DNA from: Polynucleobacter sp. TUM22923
Lineage (GTDB): Bacteria > Pseudomonadota > Gammaproteobacteria > Burkholderiales > Burkholderiaceae
NCBI RefSeq assembly: GCF_030295705.1
Contig: NZ_AP027274.1
Location: 1,426,001 to 1,490,000 of the forward strand
Reading direction: 5' to 3'
DNA length: 64,000 bases
Shown here: one piece after another, positions 34,807-46,162 of the stretch
Layout of the letters: each line of letters opens with the position of its first letter
Numbering within the stretch: the stretch's first letter is position 1
The notes under the pieces: generated by a model
The model's database searches: none
What the model was told of the DNA's origin: nothing
The model's input: only the letters and a program-made list of their open reading frames with translations
Position numbers and translations under genes: made by a program

Positions 34807-37203
34807 TCATTCGATTGCAGCAAGCTTAGCAATACTTAGCTGTAGCCACTTAACACCGTTGCGCTTAAAGCTCACCTGAGCTCGGGCATCGGCATCATTA
34901 CCTTCCAAGCCGGTCACTCGTCCTTCACCAAACTTTGTATGAAACACATTCTGACCGATTGTGAAGGGATAGTTTCCGCGCGGCGGTGATGCCATTCTTT
35001 TAACCGTTGTCGAGGCTGAACCCACTCTACCGATCTGTTTTGCTGGCTGTCTATTCTCACGCCCAGAATCAAAAAAGTCGTTCGTCTCAGAATCACGCTG
35101 GCGGGTATAGCCATCTTGCCAAGCAGACCCTGTTCGGCCACCGCCACCGCCACCGCCACTACTACTGCCACCCCAACGTGCTTCTTTTGCTTTAGGTGTA
35201 AGCCACTTAAGTGAATCTGATGGCAGCTCTTCTAAAAAACGTGACGGCATGTTGTAGCGCACTTGGCCATGCAACATTCTTGACTGGGTATGCGAAAGAT
35301 ATAGACGTTCCTTAGCGCGGGTAATCGCTACGTACATTAAGCGACGCTCTTCCTCTAGACCATTCTGCTCATTGACGCTATTTTCATGCGGAAACAAGCC
35401 CTCTTCCAGGCCAGTAATAAAGACTGCTGTAAATTCCAGGCCTTTGGCGGAATGGACCGTCATTAATTGCACCGCATCTTGGCCGGCTTGAGCTTGGTTA
35501 TCACCCGCCTCTAAAGAAGCATGGGATAAAAAGGCTGCTAATGGAGACACTGCAACTACACCGGGCGCACCTTCACCGGGCAACATCGCTGCGGCGGCAT
35601 CTTGGCCATAACCTTCTTCTGCAATAAATGCCGTTGCCGCATTAATTAATTCTTGTAAATTCTCGACACGATCTTGACCTTCACGCTCTGAAAGATAATG
35701 CTGAATTAATCCACTATTTTGAATCACAAACTCTACCGTCTCGGGTAAGGTGTTGTGACGAGTGGCTTCACGCATATGATCCACTAGGCGCACAAACCCA
35801 CTGAGGGAAGCACCGGATTTACCATCCAAAGTAGATGCTGCCAAATATAAAGAGCACTGCTGCGCACGCGCTGCATCCTGAACAGCCTCAATAGATCTAG
35901 CCCCGATACCCCGCGTTGGAAAATTAACTACACGTGAAAACGAAGTGTCATCATTCGGGTTCTCTAGAAGACGCATATAAGCTAATGCATGTTTAATCTC
36001 TGCGCGCTCAAAGAAGCGCAGACCGCCATACACACGATAAGGAATCGCCGCAGAAAATAAGGCATGCTCGATGATGCGTGACTGCGCATTACTTCTATAG
36101 AGAAGGGCAATTTCAGTGCGCTTGATGCCGCTACTGACTAAGGCTTTGATTTCATCGACGAGCCAGGCAGCCTCAGCATGATCGCTTGGCGCATCGTAAA
36201 TACGAACCGGCTCTCCATGGCCGGCATCGGTACGCAAATTTTTACCAAGGCGATCCGTATTATTTGAAATTAAGAAATTGGCTGTATCTAAGATGTGGCC
36301 GTGGGAGCGATAGTTTTGCTCAAGCTTCACCATCATCGGATGGTATTGATTTTCATAAAGACGCATATTTTCCACATCAGCACCGCGGAAAGCATAAATA
36401 CTTTGATCATCATCACCTACGGCAAAGACAGCGCTACTACCGGCACTACTCACATTCACCTGCCCGGCTTCATGACCGGACAATAACTTAAGCCAGGCGT
36501 ACTGCAATGCATTTGTGTCCTGAAACTCATCAATCAAAATATGACGAAAACGTTCTTGATAGTGTGTACGAATAGATTCATTGTGTTTGAGCAACTCATA
36601 GCTGCGCAAGAGCAGTTCTGCAAAGTCCACTACGCCTTCACGCTGACACTGGGCATCATAAGCCTCGTATAGCTGAGCCATTTTTGCCTGAAAGTCATCC
36701 CCGACAGAAAGCTCACGAGCACGTTGCCCACGCTCTTTGGCATGAGCAATGAAGTATTGGAGCTGCTTTGGAGGATATTTCTCATCATCGACCTTTAAAC
36801 CCTTTAAAAGACGCTTAATGGCCGATAACTGATCTTGAGTATCCAAAATCTGAAAAGTGGACGGTAAACCGGCATCTTTGTGGTGTGCCCGCAATAAACG
36901 GTTGCAAAGACCATGGAAAGTGCCAATCCACATACCGCGAGTATTAATGGGCAGCATGGCACTTAAACGCACCATCATCTCTTTAGCTGCCTTATTTGTG
37001 AAGGTCACCGCTAGGACGCCAATCGGAGAAACCTGGCCTGTTTGGATGAGCCAAGCTATACGGGTAGTGAGGACGCGGGTTTTTCCACTTCCTGCACCAG
37101 CCAAGATCAGGGCTGATTGGGCTTGGCCATTTGGGTTTACGGGCGGGAGCGTGACGGCTTCGCGCTGTTCGGGGTTGAGGTTTAAGAGCAAGTCTGAGTG
37201 CAT
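34807..37203 (-). CDS. uvrD: DNA helicase II (UvrD/PcrA-type)
   Basis: A 798-aa superfamily 1A 3'-5' helicase. Motif I is [11 protein letters not shown] (about residues 36-46), motif [11 protein letters not shown], motif [17 protein letters not shown], motif IV LEQNYRS, motifs [12 protein letters not shown] and [16 protein letters not shown] glycine-rich insert, [15 protein letters not shown], precedes the C-terminal Tudor-like domain ([19 protein letters not shown]). Acts in nucleotide excision and mismatch repair. Its ATG is 25 bp from the chosen valS ATG on the other strand. Confidence 0.95.
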   Translation of the reverse strand: MHSDLLLNLNPEQREAVTLPPVNPNGQAQSALILAGAGSGKTRVLTTRIAWLIQTGQVSPIGVLAVTFTNKAAKEMMVRLSAMLPINTRGMWIGTFHGLCNRLLRAHHKDAGLPSTFQILDTQDQLSAIKRLLKGLKVDDEKYPPKQLQYFIAHAKERGQRARELSVGDDFQAKMAQLYEAYDAQCQREGVVDFAELLLRSYELLKHNESIRTHYQERFRHILIDEFQDTNALQYAWLKLLSGHEAGQVNVSSAGSSAVFAVGDDDQSIYAFRGADVENMRLYENQYHPMMVKLEQNYRSHGHILDTANFLISNNTDRLGKNLRTDAGHGEPVRIYDAPSDHAEAAWLVDEIKALVSSGIKRTEIALLYRSNAQSRIIEHALFSAAIPYRVYGGLRFFERAEIKHALAYMRLLENPNDDTSFSRVVNFPTRGIGARSIEAVQDAARAQQCSLYLAASTLDGKSGASLSGFVRLVDHMREATRHNTLPETVEFVIQNSGLIQHYLSEREGQDRVENLQELINAATAFIAEEGYGQDAAAAMLPGEGAPGVVAVSPLAAFLSHASLEAGDNQAQAGQDAVQLMTVHSAKGLEFTAVFITGLEEGLFPHENSVNEQNGLEEERRLMYVAITRAKERLYLSHTQSRMLHGQVRYNMPSRFLEELPSDSLKWLTPKAKEARWGGSSSGGGGGGGRTGSAWQDGYTRQRDSETNDFFDSGRENRQPAKQIGRVGSASTTVKRMASPPRGNYPFTIGQNVFHTKFGEGRVTGLEGNDADARAQVSFKRNGVKWLQLSIAKLAAIE

Positions 37204-37212
37204 CGTCCCAAT

Positions 37213-37218
37213 TATAAT
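37213..37218 (+). promoter_or_regulatory. -10 box for valS, very close to its start codon
   Basis: A perfect TATAAT ends 9 bases before the ATG at 37228. If used, transcription would start about two to four bases before the ATG, giving a leaderless or nearly leaderless mRNA. No clear -35 is seen. Confidence 0.4.
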
Positions 37219-37227
37219 TTGCCTCTT

Positions 37228-40131
37228 ATGCTAAATGCTTCTAATACCCCCAATTCAGGAACAAATGTTTCTGCAGCCAGTGCACCAGATGAACTGGCAA
37301 AATCCTATGAACCCGCCCCGATAGAAGCCTATTGGGGTCCAGAATGGGAGAGTCGGGGCATTGCCGATGCCACCCTGGTGGAAGGCAAGGAGGATTTTTC
37401 AATCCAACTCCCACCACCCAATGTCACCGGTACGTTACACATGGGACACGCCTTCAACCAAACCATCATGGATGGCCTGGTTCGTCATGCGCGAATGTCC
37501 GGTAAAAACACCTTGTGGGTACCTGGCACCGATCATGCCGGAATCGCCACACAAATCGTCGTTGAACGTCAGCTCGACGCACAAAAAATATCGCGTCATG
37601 ATTTAGGGCGCGAACAGTTTCTGAAAAAAGTTTGGGAATGGAAAGAAACTTCTGGCTCTACTATCACTCGACAGATTCGTCGCCTGGGCGCCTCGATTGA
37701 CTGGGGTAAAGAATATTTCACGATGGACAGCAAGATGTCTAAGGCCGTAGTGGAAGTCTTTGTTCGTCTACACGAGCAAGGGCTCATTTATCGCGGCAAG
37801 CGTTTAGTTAATTGGGATCCCGTATTGGGTACAGCAGTTTCAGACCTCGAGGTTGTGAGCGAAGAAGAGGATGGCTCGATGTGGCACATCCGCTACCCAC
37901 TAGCCGATGGTTCCGGTCACTTAACGGTAGCGACTACACGCCCAGAAACCCTCTTGGGTGACGTAGCTGTAATGGTAAATCCAGAAGATACTCGCTATCA
38001 ACACCTGATTGGCCAGTTTGTCTGCCTCCCCTTATGCGATCGAAATATTCCGATCATTGCTGATGAATATGTAGATTTAGCTTTCGGTACCGGCGTTGTT
38101 AAGGTAACGCCTGCACATGATTTCAATGACTATGCTGTGGGTCAACGCCATCAATTGCCGCTGATCAATATTTTGACTTTAGATGCTAAGGTTAATGAAA
38201 ATGCACCAGCGCCATATCAAGGCTTAGAACGTTTCGCTGCTCGCAAGCAAGTAGTTGCCGATTTGGATGCCATAGGACTCTTGGAGAAGGTGCAGCCCCA
38301 TAAGCTGATGGTGCCGCGCGGTGATCGTACGCAAACCATCATTGAGCCGATGCTGACCGACCAGTGGTTTGTTGCGGTATCCAAGCCAAGCCCTGACAAT
38401 CAATATCAACCGGGCTCGTCAATCGCGGGTGCCGCATTGGATGCTGTGACCAAGGGTGATATCAAACTCGTTCCCGAGAATTGGATAAGTACTTACACCC
38501 AGTGGTTAGAAAACATTCAAGATTGGTGTATCTCTCGCCAACTCTGGTGGGGTCATCAAATCCCGGCCTGGTATGGCGATGAAGGCCAGATCTTTGTTGG
38601 GCGCTCAGAAGAGGAAGCAAAAGCAAAGGCCATCTCAGCAGGCTATAAAGGCGCCCTCAATCGTGATCCGGACGTCTTGGATACTTGGTTTAGTTCCGCC
38701 TTAGTCCCCTTTAGTTCGCTAGGTTGGCCAGAGCAAACGCCTGCCCTCAATCACTTCCTACCTTCCTCCGTGCTGGTAACAGGTTTTGACATTATATTTT
38801 TCTGGGTTGCACGCATGGTCATGATGACTTGCCACTTCACTGGCAAGGTGCCGTTTCATACGGTATATGTTCATGGCTTAGTACGGGATGCCGAAGGTCA
38901 AAAGATGAGTAAGTCCAAAGGAAATACCTTGGACCCCATTGATTTAATCGATGGCATCACGATTGAAGCACTGGTCAGTAAACGTACTACAGGCTTAATG
39001 AATCCCAAGCAGGCAGAAAGCATTAGCAAGAAAACTAAAAAAGAATTTCCAGAAGGCATTCCTGCATTTGGTACCGATGCCTTGCGTTTTACATTTGCCT
39101 CGTTGGCCTCATTAGGTCGCAATATTAACTTTGACCAGAAACGATGTGAAGGTTATCGCAATTTTTGCAACAAGCTTTGGAACGCCACGCGCTTTGTTTT
39201 AATGAATTGCCCCGGCAACGATGAAGATAATGGCTTTGCACCATGTAACGAGCAATGCGGTCCTGAAGGACAGCTAGATTTTTCTCCAGCAGATCGCTGG
39301 ATTGTGTCTATTCTCCAAAAAACAGAGGCAGATATTGCCAAAGGTTTCCAAAGCTACCGCTTTGATAATATTGCTGGCAGTATTTATCAATTTGTTTGGG
39401 ATGAATACTGTGACTGGTATCTGGAATTAGCCAAAGTGCAGCTACAGACCGGCACTCCAGCACAGCAACGGGCAACACGCCGAACCTTACTTCGCGTGTT
39501 GGAAACAATCTTGCGTATGGCGCATCCCTTAATTCCGTTCATCACCGAAACGCTGTGGCAGACGGTTGGACCTAAGGTTGGCAAGGTGCTAGCGGAACAA
39601 GAAAAACAGACTATTGCCCTGCAGCCTTACCCTATCGCTCAAGCAAGCAAGATTGATGAGCAAAGCGAAGCTTGGGTTGTGCAAATCAAAGCCATTGTGG
39701 ATGCCTGTAGAAACTTACGTGGTGAGATGCAAGTTTCTCCTGCACTCAAGGTGCCTTTATGGATCAGTGGCCCTGCAGATTTTTTAAAGCAAGCTAGTCC
39801 GTACATTACCGCTTTAGCCAAGCTATCTGAAATCAAGATCTACGAAGACGAATCAGCGCTGGAAAAAGATGCGCCAGATGCTCCAATTGCTTTGGTAGGT
39901 AATTTGAAGCTGCTTCTTAAAATTGAAGTAGATGTTGCTGCTGAGAGAATTCGTCTTGGTAAAGAGATTGACCGTTTAGCCAATGAAATTACCAAAGCGC
40001 GCGGCAAATTAACTAATGAAAGCTTTGTGGCTCGGGCCCCAGAGGAGGTTGTTGCTCAAGAAAAACAGCGTTTAGCTGGGTTTGAACAAAACCATGAGAA
40101 GCTTGTTGCACAATTAGATCGCCTCAAATAA
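37228..40131 (+). CDS. valS: Valyl-tRNA synthetase
   Basis: A 967-aa class I synthetase that charges tRNA-Val. It has the HIGH-type motif [11 protein letters not shown] and the KMSKS loop [13 protein letters not shown]. The editing domain (CP1) includes [14 protein letters not shown] and TPAHDFNDY; a C-terminal coiled coil is at about 900-967 ([15 protein letters not shown]). I start at the ATG at 37228; the in-frame ATG at 37198 would overlap uvrD. No Shine-Dalgarno is visible. Followed 15 bp later by galU. Confidence 0.96.
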   Translation: MLNASNTPNSGTNVSAASAPDELAKSYEPAPIEAYWGPEWESRGIADATLVEGKEDFSIQLPPPNVTGTLHMGHAFNQTIMDGLVRHARMSGKNTLWVPGTDHAGIATQIVVERQLDAQKISRHDLGREQFLKKVWEWKETSGSTITRQIRRLGASIDWGKEYFTMDSKMSKAVVEVFVRLHEQGLIYRGKRLVNWDPVLGTAVSDLEVVSEEEDGSMWHIRYPLADGSGHLTVATTRPETLLGDVAVMVNPEDTRYQHLIGQFVCLPLCDRNIPIIADEYVDLAFGTGVVKVTPAHDFNDYAVGQRHQLPLINILTLDAKVNENAPAPYQGLERFAARKQVVADLDAIGLLEKVQPHKLMVPRGDRTQTIIEPMLTDQWFVAVSKPSPDNQYQPGSSIAGAALDAVTKGDIKLVPENWISTYTQWLENIQDWCISRQLWWGHQIPAWYGDEGQIFVGRSEEEAKAKAISAGYKGALNRDPDVLDTWFSSALVPFSSLGWPEQTPALNHFLPSSVLVTGFDIIFFWVARMVMMTCHFTGKVPFHTVYVHGLVRDAEGQKMSKSKGNTLDPIDLIDGITIEALVSKRTTGLMNPKQAESISKKTKKEFPEGIPAFGTDALRFTFASLASLGRNINFDQKRCEGYRNFCNKLWNATRFVLMNCPGNDEDNGFAPCNEQCGPEGQLDFSPADRWIVSILQKTEADIAKGFQSYRFDNIAGSIYQFVWDEYCDWYLELAKVQLQTGTPAQQRATRRTLLRVLETILRMAHPLIPFITETLWQTVGPKVGKVLAEQEKQTIALQPYPIAQASKIDEQSEAWVVQIKAIVDACRNLRGEMQVSPALKVPLWISGPADFLKQASPYITALAKLSEIKIYEDESALEKDAPDAPIALVGNLKLLLKIEVDVAAERIRLGKEIDRLANEITKARGKLTNESFVARAPEEVVAQEKQRLAGFEQNHEKLVAQLDRLK

Positions 40132-40146
40132 AAGATCGGAAATCAG

Positions 40147-41031
40147 ATGCCACTCAACACTAAAGTCGTTACTAAAGCCGTCTTTCCGGTTGCGGGCCTG
40201 GGAACACGATTCCTACCCGCCACTAAGGCGAGTCCCAAGGAAATGCTCAATGTTGTAGATAAGCCTTTAATTCAGTACGCCGTTGAAGAAGCAATTGCTG
40301 CCGGCATTACTGAAATGATTTTTGTGACGGGCCGCAGTAAGCGGGCCATTGAAGATCACTTTGATAAAGCGTACGAGCTTGAAGCTGAGCTCGAAGCTAA
40401 AAATAAGCAAGCCCTCCTAGAAATCGTGCGCAGTGTTAAACCAAGTCATGTGGATTGCGTCTACGTTCGCCAACCAGAGGCCTTAGGCTTAGGTCACGCG
40501 GTATTGTGCGCAGAGAAATTGGTTCGTGATGAGCCCTTTGCCATTATTTTGGCGGATGACTTATTGGATGGTCAACCGCCAGTCTTAAAGCAAATGCTCA
40601 GTGTCTTTGATGCGCAAAATGGCTCTGTTATCGCAGTCGAAAAAATTGATCCTGCTAAAAGTAGTTCCTATGGTGTTGTTGCCGGTACCGAGGTTACCAA
40701 GGGCATTTATCGACTCAATGGCATCGTAGAAAAGCCACAACCTCAGGATGCACCATCCAACCTGGCAGTGGTTGGTCGCTACGTTCTCTCGTCTGATATT
40801 TTTAACCACATACGTAATCTCAAGCCAGGCGCTGGTGGTGAAATTCAATTAACAGATGCCATTGCTTCACTTTTGAAAGTGGAACCTGTATTTGCCTATG
40901 AGTACGATGGCGTCCGTTATGACTGTGGCAGTAAGTTGGGCTATTTGAAGGCTTCTGTTGAATTTGCCTTGCGCCATCCGGAGGTTAAAGATGATTTTGC
41001 AGCTTACCTAAAGGGCCGCTCTTTGTTGTAA
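40147..41031 (+). CDS. galU: UTP-glucose-1-phosphate uridylyltransferase
   Basis: A 294-aa nucleotidyltransferase that makes UDP-glucose for polysaccharide and LPS sugars. The nucleotide-binding signature is [20 protein letters not shown]; other conserved parts are [26 protein letters not shown], and [13 protein letters not shown]. Length is standard. It starts 15 bp after valS and is followed by a terminator. Confidence 0.96.
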   Translation: MPLNTKVVTKAVFPVAGLGTRFLPATKASPKEMLNVVDKPLIQYAVEEAIAAGITEMIFVTGRSKRAIEDHFDKAYELEAELEAKNKQALLEIVRSVKPSHVDCVYVRQPEALGLGHAVLCAEKLVRDEPFAIILADDLLDGQPPVLKQMLSVFDAQNGSVIAVEKIDPAKSSSYGVVAGTEVTKGIYRLNGIVEKPQPQDAPSNLAVVGRYVLSSDIFNHIRNLKPGAGGEIQLTDAIASLLKVEPVFAYEYDGVRYDCGSKLGYLKASVEFALRHPEVKDDFAAYLKGRSLL

Positions 41032-41055
41032 AACCCTAGCCTAGCCTCAAAACAC

Positions 41056-41087
41056 AACAGGAATGCATTGCGAAATTCCTGTTTTTT
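41056..41087 (+). terminator. Terminator after galU
   Basis: aacaggaat (41056-41064) pairs with attcctgtt (41075-41083) and runs directly into a T tract. It lies 25 bp after the galU stop and separates it from the convergent tusA. Confidence 0.8.
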
Positions 41088-41109
41088 GAGGCGCCAAATT
41101 TAAGCGTCG

Positions 41110-41349
41110 CTATCTTCTCTTCATCCGGAAAATCAAAACATCCCCTTCAGTGGTGCTCGAAAGGAGTTCATTACCCGTTTGCTTTGCAAATGCAGGAAAA
41201 TCATGTGCTGCGCCCGCATCCGTTGCTTTAACTCTAAGGATCTGGCCAGACTGCATCGTTGCTAATGCTTTTTTGGTGCGCAAAATAGGCAGCGGACAAT
41301 TCATCCCAACGGCATCGACCTCAAGGTCAAATTCAATTCCATCACTCAT
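41110..41349 (-). CDS. tusA: TusA-family sulfur carrier protein
   Basis: A 79-aa protein with the SirA/TusA fold and the catalytic motif [15 protein letters not shown] (Cys-Pro). It relays persulfide sulfur in tRNA thiolation or other sulfur-transfer routes. I start at MSDGIEF (41349), which overlaps the alaS stop by 4 bp (ATGA), giving translational coupling. TusA-like genes are often not next to alaS outside Burkholderiales. Which sulfur pathway it serves is not shown. Confidence 0.88.
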   Translation of the reverse strand: MSDGIEFDLEVDAVGMNCPLPILRTKKALATMQSGQILRVKATDAGAAHDFPAFAKQTGNELLSSTTEGDVLIFRMKRR

Positions 41350-43970
41350 TTGCCTGCCACCCAATCTTTAACACTGGCTAAGGCCTGGCCTAGCTGCCCA
41401 GGTTCAGTGCCACCAGCCATCGCCATTTCAGGCTTACCGCCACCTTTACCACCAACCTGCTGGGCAACAAAGTTCACTAGATCGCCTGCCTTCACTTTAG
41501 CGATCGCATCTGCAGTGACGCCTGCAATTAAGCTCACCTTATCGCCCTGCACAGAGGCCAATACGATCGCCGCAGTTTTTAACTTCGCCTTTAAGGCATC
41601 CATGGTCTCCCGAAGTACCTGAGCATCGGCGCCATCTATCCGAGCTGCCAAGACCTTAATACCATTCACATCCACGGCTTGAGTTGCTAACTCATCACCT
41701 TGGCTAGAGGCTAACTTAGAGTTCGCTTTATCTAGCTCACGCTCAGCCTGACGCAAACTTTCTTGAAGTTGCGTAACGCGATTTACTAAATCAGCCGGGT
41801 GCGTTTTTAAGATCGTGGCTGCTTGCCCAATCTGATCTTCCATTTTTTGCAAGAAAATTAATGCCTGCTTACCAGTTACGGCCTCTACCCGACGAATACC
41901 TGCAGCAACACCACCCTCAGAGACAATCTTCAAACTACCGATATCACCCGTACGCGATACGTGAGTACCGCCACACAGTTCTTTTGAAGTGCCAATCTCT
42001 AATACACGAACCTCGTCGCCATACTTTTCACCGAACAACATCATGGCACCAGTTTTTTGTGCGTCATCTAAAGACATGACTTTTCCAGAGCATGCTGTAT
42101 TCGCTAATATTTCTGCATTAACAATACTTTCAATTTGACGTAGCTCAGTTGCGCTGATCGGCGCGTTATGCGTAAAGTCAAAGCGGGTTTTAAAGGCGTC
42201 TACTAAAGAGCCTTTTTGCTGTACGTGATCACCCAATACTTCACGCAAGGCTTTATGCAATAGATGTGTTGCGCTGTGATTACGCATGACTTCGGTTCTA
42301 TGCTCTACGTTCACTGACGCAGCCAATACATCACCTACCTTGATTTCACCTTCAAGCATCTCGCCTTGGTGCCCGAAGACATCAGCTTGAATCTTAAAGG
42401 TATCCGCTGCTGCAAAACGCATTGTTTCAGTACGCAGTTCGCCTTGGTCACCAATCTGCCCGCCAGATTCGGCATAGAAAGGGGTGTTATCCAAAACGAT
42501 AACTACTGCATCGCCAGCCTTGACTGATTGCACTGCTGAGCCATCCAAATAAAGAGCAGTCACTATCGCGCCCTCCTGGTTTAAGGTGTCATAACCATGA
42601 AACTGCGTTGGCTTGCCTACATACTCCAACCCCTGTGCAACCTTGAATTTGCCTGATGCCCTCGCTTGATCACGCTGCTTTTGCATCGCTGATTCAAAAC
42701 CTGCTGCATCAACTACCACATCGCGTTCGCGACAAACATCAGCCGTCAAGTCCAAGGGGAAGCCAAAAGTGTCATGCAAACGAAATGCTGTGTCGCCATC
42801 CACTGTTTTGGTGCCGCCCGCTAATGCGGCTTCTAGAATCTCCATGCCGTTAGCAATTGTCTGGAAGAAACGTTCCTCTTCCTGCTTAATCACCTCACTC
42901 ACTGTTTCTTTAGCCGCCAGTAGCTCTGGGTAGGCCTCACCCATCTCTTTGACAAGCGCAGGAACAAGCTGATAGAAGAATGGTTTGCGTGCGCCTAACT
43001 TATAACCATGACGAATTGCACGGCGCGCGATACGACGCAAAACGTAACCGCGCCCGGCATTACCAGGAATAACGCCATCCACCACAATAAAACTACAAGC
43101 ACGAATATGGTCTGCAATCACCTTTAAAGATGGGCTAGTAGCATCACAATTTTCGGCACCGGCACCATCTACCGCCTCTTTGGCTGCCTTGAGTAAATTA
43201 ACAAAAAGATCGATCTCGTAGTTTGAATGCACGTGCTGAAGCACCGCTGCAATTCGCTCTAGGCCCATACCTGTATCAACGCTTGGCTTAGGCAGCGGGT
43301 TCATATTGCCAGCCTCATCGCGATTAAATTGCATGAAGACGTTATTCCAAATCTCGATATAACGATCCCCATCTTCATCCGGGCTACCCGGAGGACCACC
43401 GGCAATATGCTCGCCATGGTCATAAAAGATCTCTGTACAGGGGCCGCATGGGCCGGTATCGCCCATCATCCAGAAGTTATCAGAAGCGTAGCGTCCACCT
43501 TTGTTGTCGCCAATACGAATAATGCGCTCGGCTGGCACGCCAATCTGTTTATTCCAAATCTCAAACGCCTCGTCGTCCTCGGCATAAATAGTCACAAGTA
43601 ACTTGTCTTTTGGCAACTTAAATACTTCTGTCAGTAATCCCCAAGCAAAACCAATCGCCTCTTGCTTAAAGTAGTCGCCAAAAGAGAAATTACCCAACAT
43701 CTCAAAAAAGGTATGGTGACGTGCGGTGTAGCCCACGTTATCCAAATCGTTATGCTTGCCACCGGCCCGAATGCACTTCTGGGCACTGGTTGCGCGGCTA
43801 TAAGAGCGCTTGTCAAAACCTAGAAATACATCTTTAAATTGGTTCATCCCCGCATTAGTAAACAAGAGCGTGGGGTCATCCCCAGGCACTACAGGGCTAG
43901 AGGGAACAATTTGATGGCCTTTTTGGGCGAAGTAGTCCAGGTAAGCCTGGCGAATTTGGGAGACTTTCAT
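41346..43970 (-). CDS. alaS: Alanyl-tRNA synthetase
   Basis: An 874-aa class II synthetase. The catalytic domain has [24 protein letters not shown] and the [14 protein letters not shown] loop. The editing domain carries the zinc motif [11 protein letters not shown] (HxxxH) plus [10 protein letters not shown] (CxxxH). A coiled coil and the C-Ala domain with [14 protein letters not shown] end the protein. Complete and typical. Divergent from the TctB gene. Confidence 0.97.
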   Translation of the reverse strand: MKVSQIRQAYLDYFAQKGHQIVPSSPVVPGDDPTLLFTNAGMNQFKDVFLGFDKRSYSRATSAQKCIRAGGKHNDLDNVGYTARHHTFFEMLGNFSFGDYFKQEAIGFAWGLLTEVFKLPKDKLLVTIYAEDDEAFEIWNKQIGVPAERIIRIGDNKGGRYASDNFWMMGDTGPCGPCTEIFYDHGEHIAGGPPGSPDEDGDRYIEIWNNVFMQFNRDEAGNMNPLPKPSVDTGMGLERIAAVLQHVHSNYEIDLFVNLLKAAKEAVDGAGAENCDATSPSLKVIADHIRACSFIVVDGVIPGNAGRGYVLRRIARRAIRHGYKLGARKPFFYQLVPALVKEMGEAYPELLAAKETVSEVIKQEEERFFQTIANGMEILEAALAGGTKTVDGDTAFRLHDTFGFPLDLTADVCRERDVVVDAAGFESAMQKQRDQARASGKFKVAQGLEYVGKPTQFHGYDTLNQEGAIVTALYLDGSAVQSVKAGDAVVIVLDNTPFYAESGGQIGDQGELRTETMRFAAADTFKIQADVFGHQGEMLEGEIKVGDVLAASVNVEHRTEVMRNHSATHLLHKALREVLGDHVQQKGSLVDAFKTRFDFTHNAPISATELRQIESIVNAEILANTACSGKVMSLDDAQKTGAMMLFGEKYGDEVRVLEIGTSKELCGGTHVSRTGDIGSLKIVSEGGVAAGIRRVEAVTGKQALIFLQKMEDQIGQAATILKTHPADLVNRVTQLQESLRQAERELDKANSKLASSQGDELATQAVDVNGIKVLAARIDGADAQVLRETMDALKAKLKTAAIVLASVQGDKVSLIAGVTADAIAKVKAGDLVNFVAQQVGGKGGGKPEMAMAGGTEPGQLGQALASVKDWVAGK

Positions 43971-44095
43971 AATGGCAATTATCTCATTGGCACCACTTTA
44001 GGGACAAACCCTTACTAAACAACCCTATTCCTAGCTTACAATCGCAAAACATTAATATTAAATCGGCATTAATGCTGATACATAAGGAGCACAAC

Positions 44096-44557
44096 TTGAC
44101 TATTCGCAATCAACGGGATTTTGGCGCAGGGATCATGTATATGGTCATTGGCCTTTTCTTTACTATCGTTGCCAGGCAGTACCCAATGGGTACAGCAGCC
44201 AAAATGGGGCCAGGCTACTTCCCTTTTTATCTCGGGATACTGATGACCCTATTGGGTTTATTTATTCTCATCAAATCCATGAAAGCAACGGCTGCAATTG
44301 AGTCGATTCCGAAGTTTAATTGGAAGATCATTGCTCAAATTACTGGTGCGGTAGTCCTATACGGCTTATTGCTGCCAAAAATGGGGTTTTTAGTTGCGAT
44401 CATCGTTTTGGTGTTTGTATCTGCTGGCGCCAGTAAAGAATTTACCTGGAAAGGCACAGCAATCAATGCAGCCTTTTTAGTAACCTTTACTTACTCCGTC
44501 TTTGTGTTGGGATTGAAACTTCAGTTCCCACTTCTACCTTTCTTTCTTCAACAATAA
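44096..44557 (+). CDS. tctB: Tripartite tricarboxylate transporter small membrane subunit (TctB family)
   Basis: A 153-aa membrane protein with about four helices: IMYMVIGLFFTIVARQYPMG, then GPGYFPFYLGILMTLLGLFIL, and two more. The GPGYFP segment is typical of TctB. I choose the TTG at 44096, because AAGGAGC sits 5 bases before it, rather than the ATG at 44072 that lies upstream of this ribosome site. It forms the membrane part of a secondary transporter with the TctA encoded 19 bp downstream. The solute-binding TctC gene is not in the window, so the substrate is unknown. Confidence 0.88.
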   Translation: MTIRNQRDFGAGIMYMVIGLFFTIVARQYPMGTAAKMGPGYFPFYLGILMTLLGLFILIKSMKATAAIESIPKFNWKIIAQITGAVVLYGLLLPKMGFLVAIIVLVFVSAGASKEFTWKGTAINAAFLVTFTYSVFVLGLKLQFPLLPFFLQQ

Positions 44558-44576
44558 CGAACCGAGACACTAAAAA

Positions 44577-46079
44577 ATGGACTTATTTGCTAATTTAGCC
44601 CTCGGTTTCGATACCGCTTTTACCTTACAAAACCTGATGTATTGCCTCATCGGTTGCATTTTAGGGACCCTAATTGGTGTTTTACCAGGCCTTGGGCCGA
44701 TCGCTACGATTGCAATGCTGCTACCTGCAACCTACGCATTACCCCCAATTGCTGCCTTGATTATGCTGGCCGGTATTTACTACGGTTCACAGTATGGTGG
44801 TTCAACTACAGCGATTTTGCTCAACATCCCCGGAGAAACGTCCTCGGTGGTCACGGCGATTGATGGTTACCAAATGGCCAGAAACGGTCGAGCAGGCGTA
44901 GCCCTCTTTACTGCCGGCATGGGCTCTTTCTTTGCTGGTTGCGTAGCTACTTTGGTTTTGGCTGCATTTGCCGCGCCCCTCTCTCAGCTGGCTTTTAAGT
45001 TTGGCCCTGCGGAATACTTCTCGCTGATGATCTTAGGCTTAATTGGTGCAGTGGTATTGGCATCAGGCTCTTTAATCAAGGCTATCGGCATGATCATTCT
45101 CGGTCTATTAATGGGATTGATTGGTACTGACGTCAACTCTGGTGTTTCTCGTTACGCTTTTGACGTCCCTGAACTCAGCGACGGTATTGGTTTTGTCAGT
45201 GTGGCCATGGGTGTCTTTGGTTTTGCTGAAATTATGGGCAACCTAGAAAAGACTGGGGAAGATGAGGGCTTCTTGAACAAGATGACCACCATGATCCCGA
45301 CTAAGCAAGATATCAAGCGGATGATCCCTTCTATTTTGCGCGGTACTACTATCGGCTCCATTCTAGGAATTTTGCCAGGCGGCGGCGCTGCTTTAGCAGC
45401 CTTTGGCGCCTACTCTGTTGAGAAAAAATCATCTAAGTACAGTCATGAGTTTGGTAAAGGTGCGATTGAAGGCGTTGCTGGCCCAGAAGCAGCCAATAAT
45501 GCAGCAGCTCAAACCTCATTCATTCCTTTGCTCACATTAGGTATTCCACCCAATGCCGTGATGGCTTTGATGGTTGGTGCTATGACCATTCATAACATTC
45601 AACCAGGCCCACAAGTCATGACCAGTAACCCAGCCTTATTCTGGGGTCTGATCGCTTCTATGTGGATCGGTAACGTGATGCTAATCCTATTGAACTTACC
45701 GTTAATTGGTATCTGGGTCAAACTGCTGTCTATTCCTTACCGACTCATGTATCCAGCCATCCTGGTGTTCTGCTGTATCGGCGTATACACAGTGAACAAC
45801 ACGGTGTTTGATGTATATGTCACAGCAGCCTTTGGCGTGATTGGTTACCTCTTCTTCAAATTAGGTTGCGAACCACCTCCACTATTACTGGGATTTGTAC
45901 TGGGGCCTATGATGGAAGAAAACTTCCGTCGCGCCCTATTGCTTTCCCGCGGTGACTTTACGACCTTCTTAACCCGTCCACTTTCCTTAGGATTGCTCAT
46001 TGCAGCAGCCCTATTAGTGGTGATTGTGGCCCTGCCGTCTGTCAAGAAAACCCGTGAAGAAGCTTTCGTAGAGGATTAA
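44577..46079 (+). CDS. tctA: Tripartite tricarboxylate transporter large membrane subunit (TctA family)
   Basis: A 500-aa membrane protein with about 11-12 helices. Motifs include GVLPGLGPIATIAMLLPATY, YYGSQYGGSTTAILLNIPGE and, in the second half, GILPGGGAALAAFGAY with GPEAANNAAAQTSFIPLLTLG. The two Gly-Pro-rich loops are the family hallmark. Uses the proton or sodium gradient to import carboxylates brought by a TctC protein. Followed by a terminator. Confidence 0.94.
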   Translation: MDLFANLALGFDTAFTLQNLMYCLIGCILGTLIGVLPGLGPIATIAMLLPATYALPPIAALIMLAGIYYGSQYGGSTTAILLNIPGETSSVVTAIDGYQMARNGRAGVALFTAGMGSFFAGCVATLVLAAFAAPLSQLAFKFGPAEYFSLMILGLIGAVVLASGSLIKAIGMIILGLLMGLIGTDVNSGVSRYAFDVPELSDGIGFVSVAMGVFGFAEIMGNLEKTGEDEGFLNKMTTMIPTKQDIKRMIPSILRGTTIGSILGILPGGGAALAAFGAYSVEKKSSKYSHEFGKGAIEGVAGPEAANNAAAQTSFIPLLTLGIPPNAVMALMVGAMTIHNIQPGPQVMTSNPALFWGLIASMWIGNVMLILLNLPLIGIWVKLLSIPYRLMYPAILVFCCIGVYTVNNTVFDVYVTAAFGVIGYLFFKLGCEPPPLLLGFVLGPMMEENFRRALLLSRGDFTTFLTRPLSLGLLIAAALLVVIVALPSVKKTREEAFVED

Positions 46080-46102
46080 TTCTCGAGTGCTTTCCAAGAA
46101 CG

Positions 46103-46130
46103 AGCCCGCAGCTGTTTGCGGGCTTTTTCT
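46103..46130 (+). terminator. Terminator after tctA
   Basis: agcccgca (46103-46110) pairs with tgcgggct (46117-46124), loop 6 nt, then tttttcttt. It ends the tctBA transcript 24 bp after the stop. Confidence 0.88.
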
Positions 46131-46150
46131 TTATGGGCAAGGCTTTTCTC

Positions 46151-46156
46151 TACAAT
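46151..46156 (+). promoter_or_regulatory. -10 box for glnS, adjacent to its start codon
   Basis: TACAAT ends 6 bases before the ATG at 46163, and the tctA terminator lies just upstream, so a new promoter is needed here. Initiation 6-7 bases after the box falls on the ATG itself, that is, a leaderless mRNA. No convincing -35. Confidence 0.4.
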
Positions 46157-46162
46157 GCTTCT

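Noticed and set aside
34914..35171. 85-codon frame within the C-terminal part of uvrD
   Set aside because: It comes from the glycine-rich GGN repeat of uvrD read in another frame (giving an Ala/Val run).
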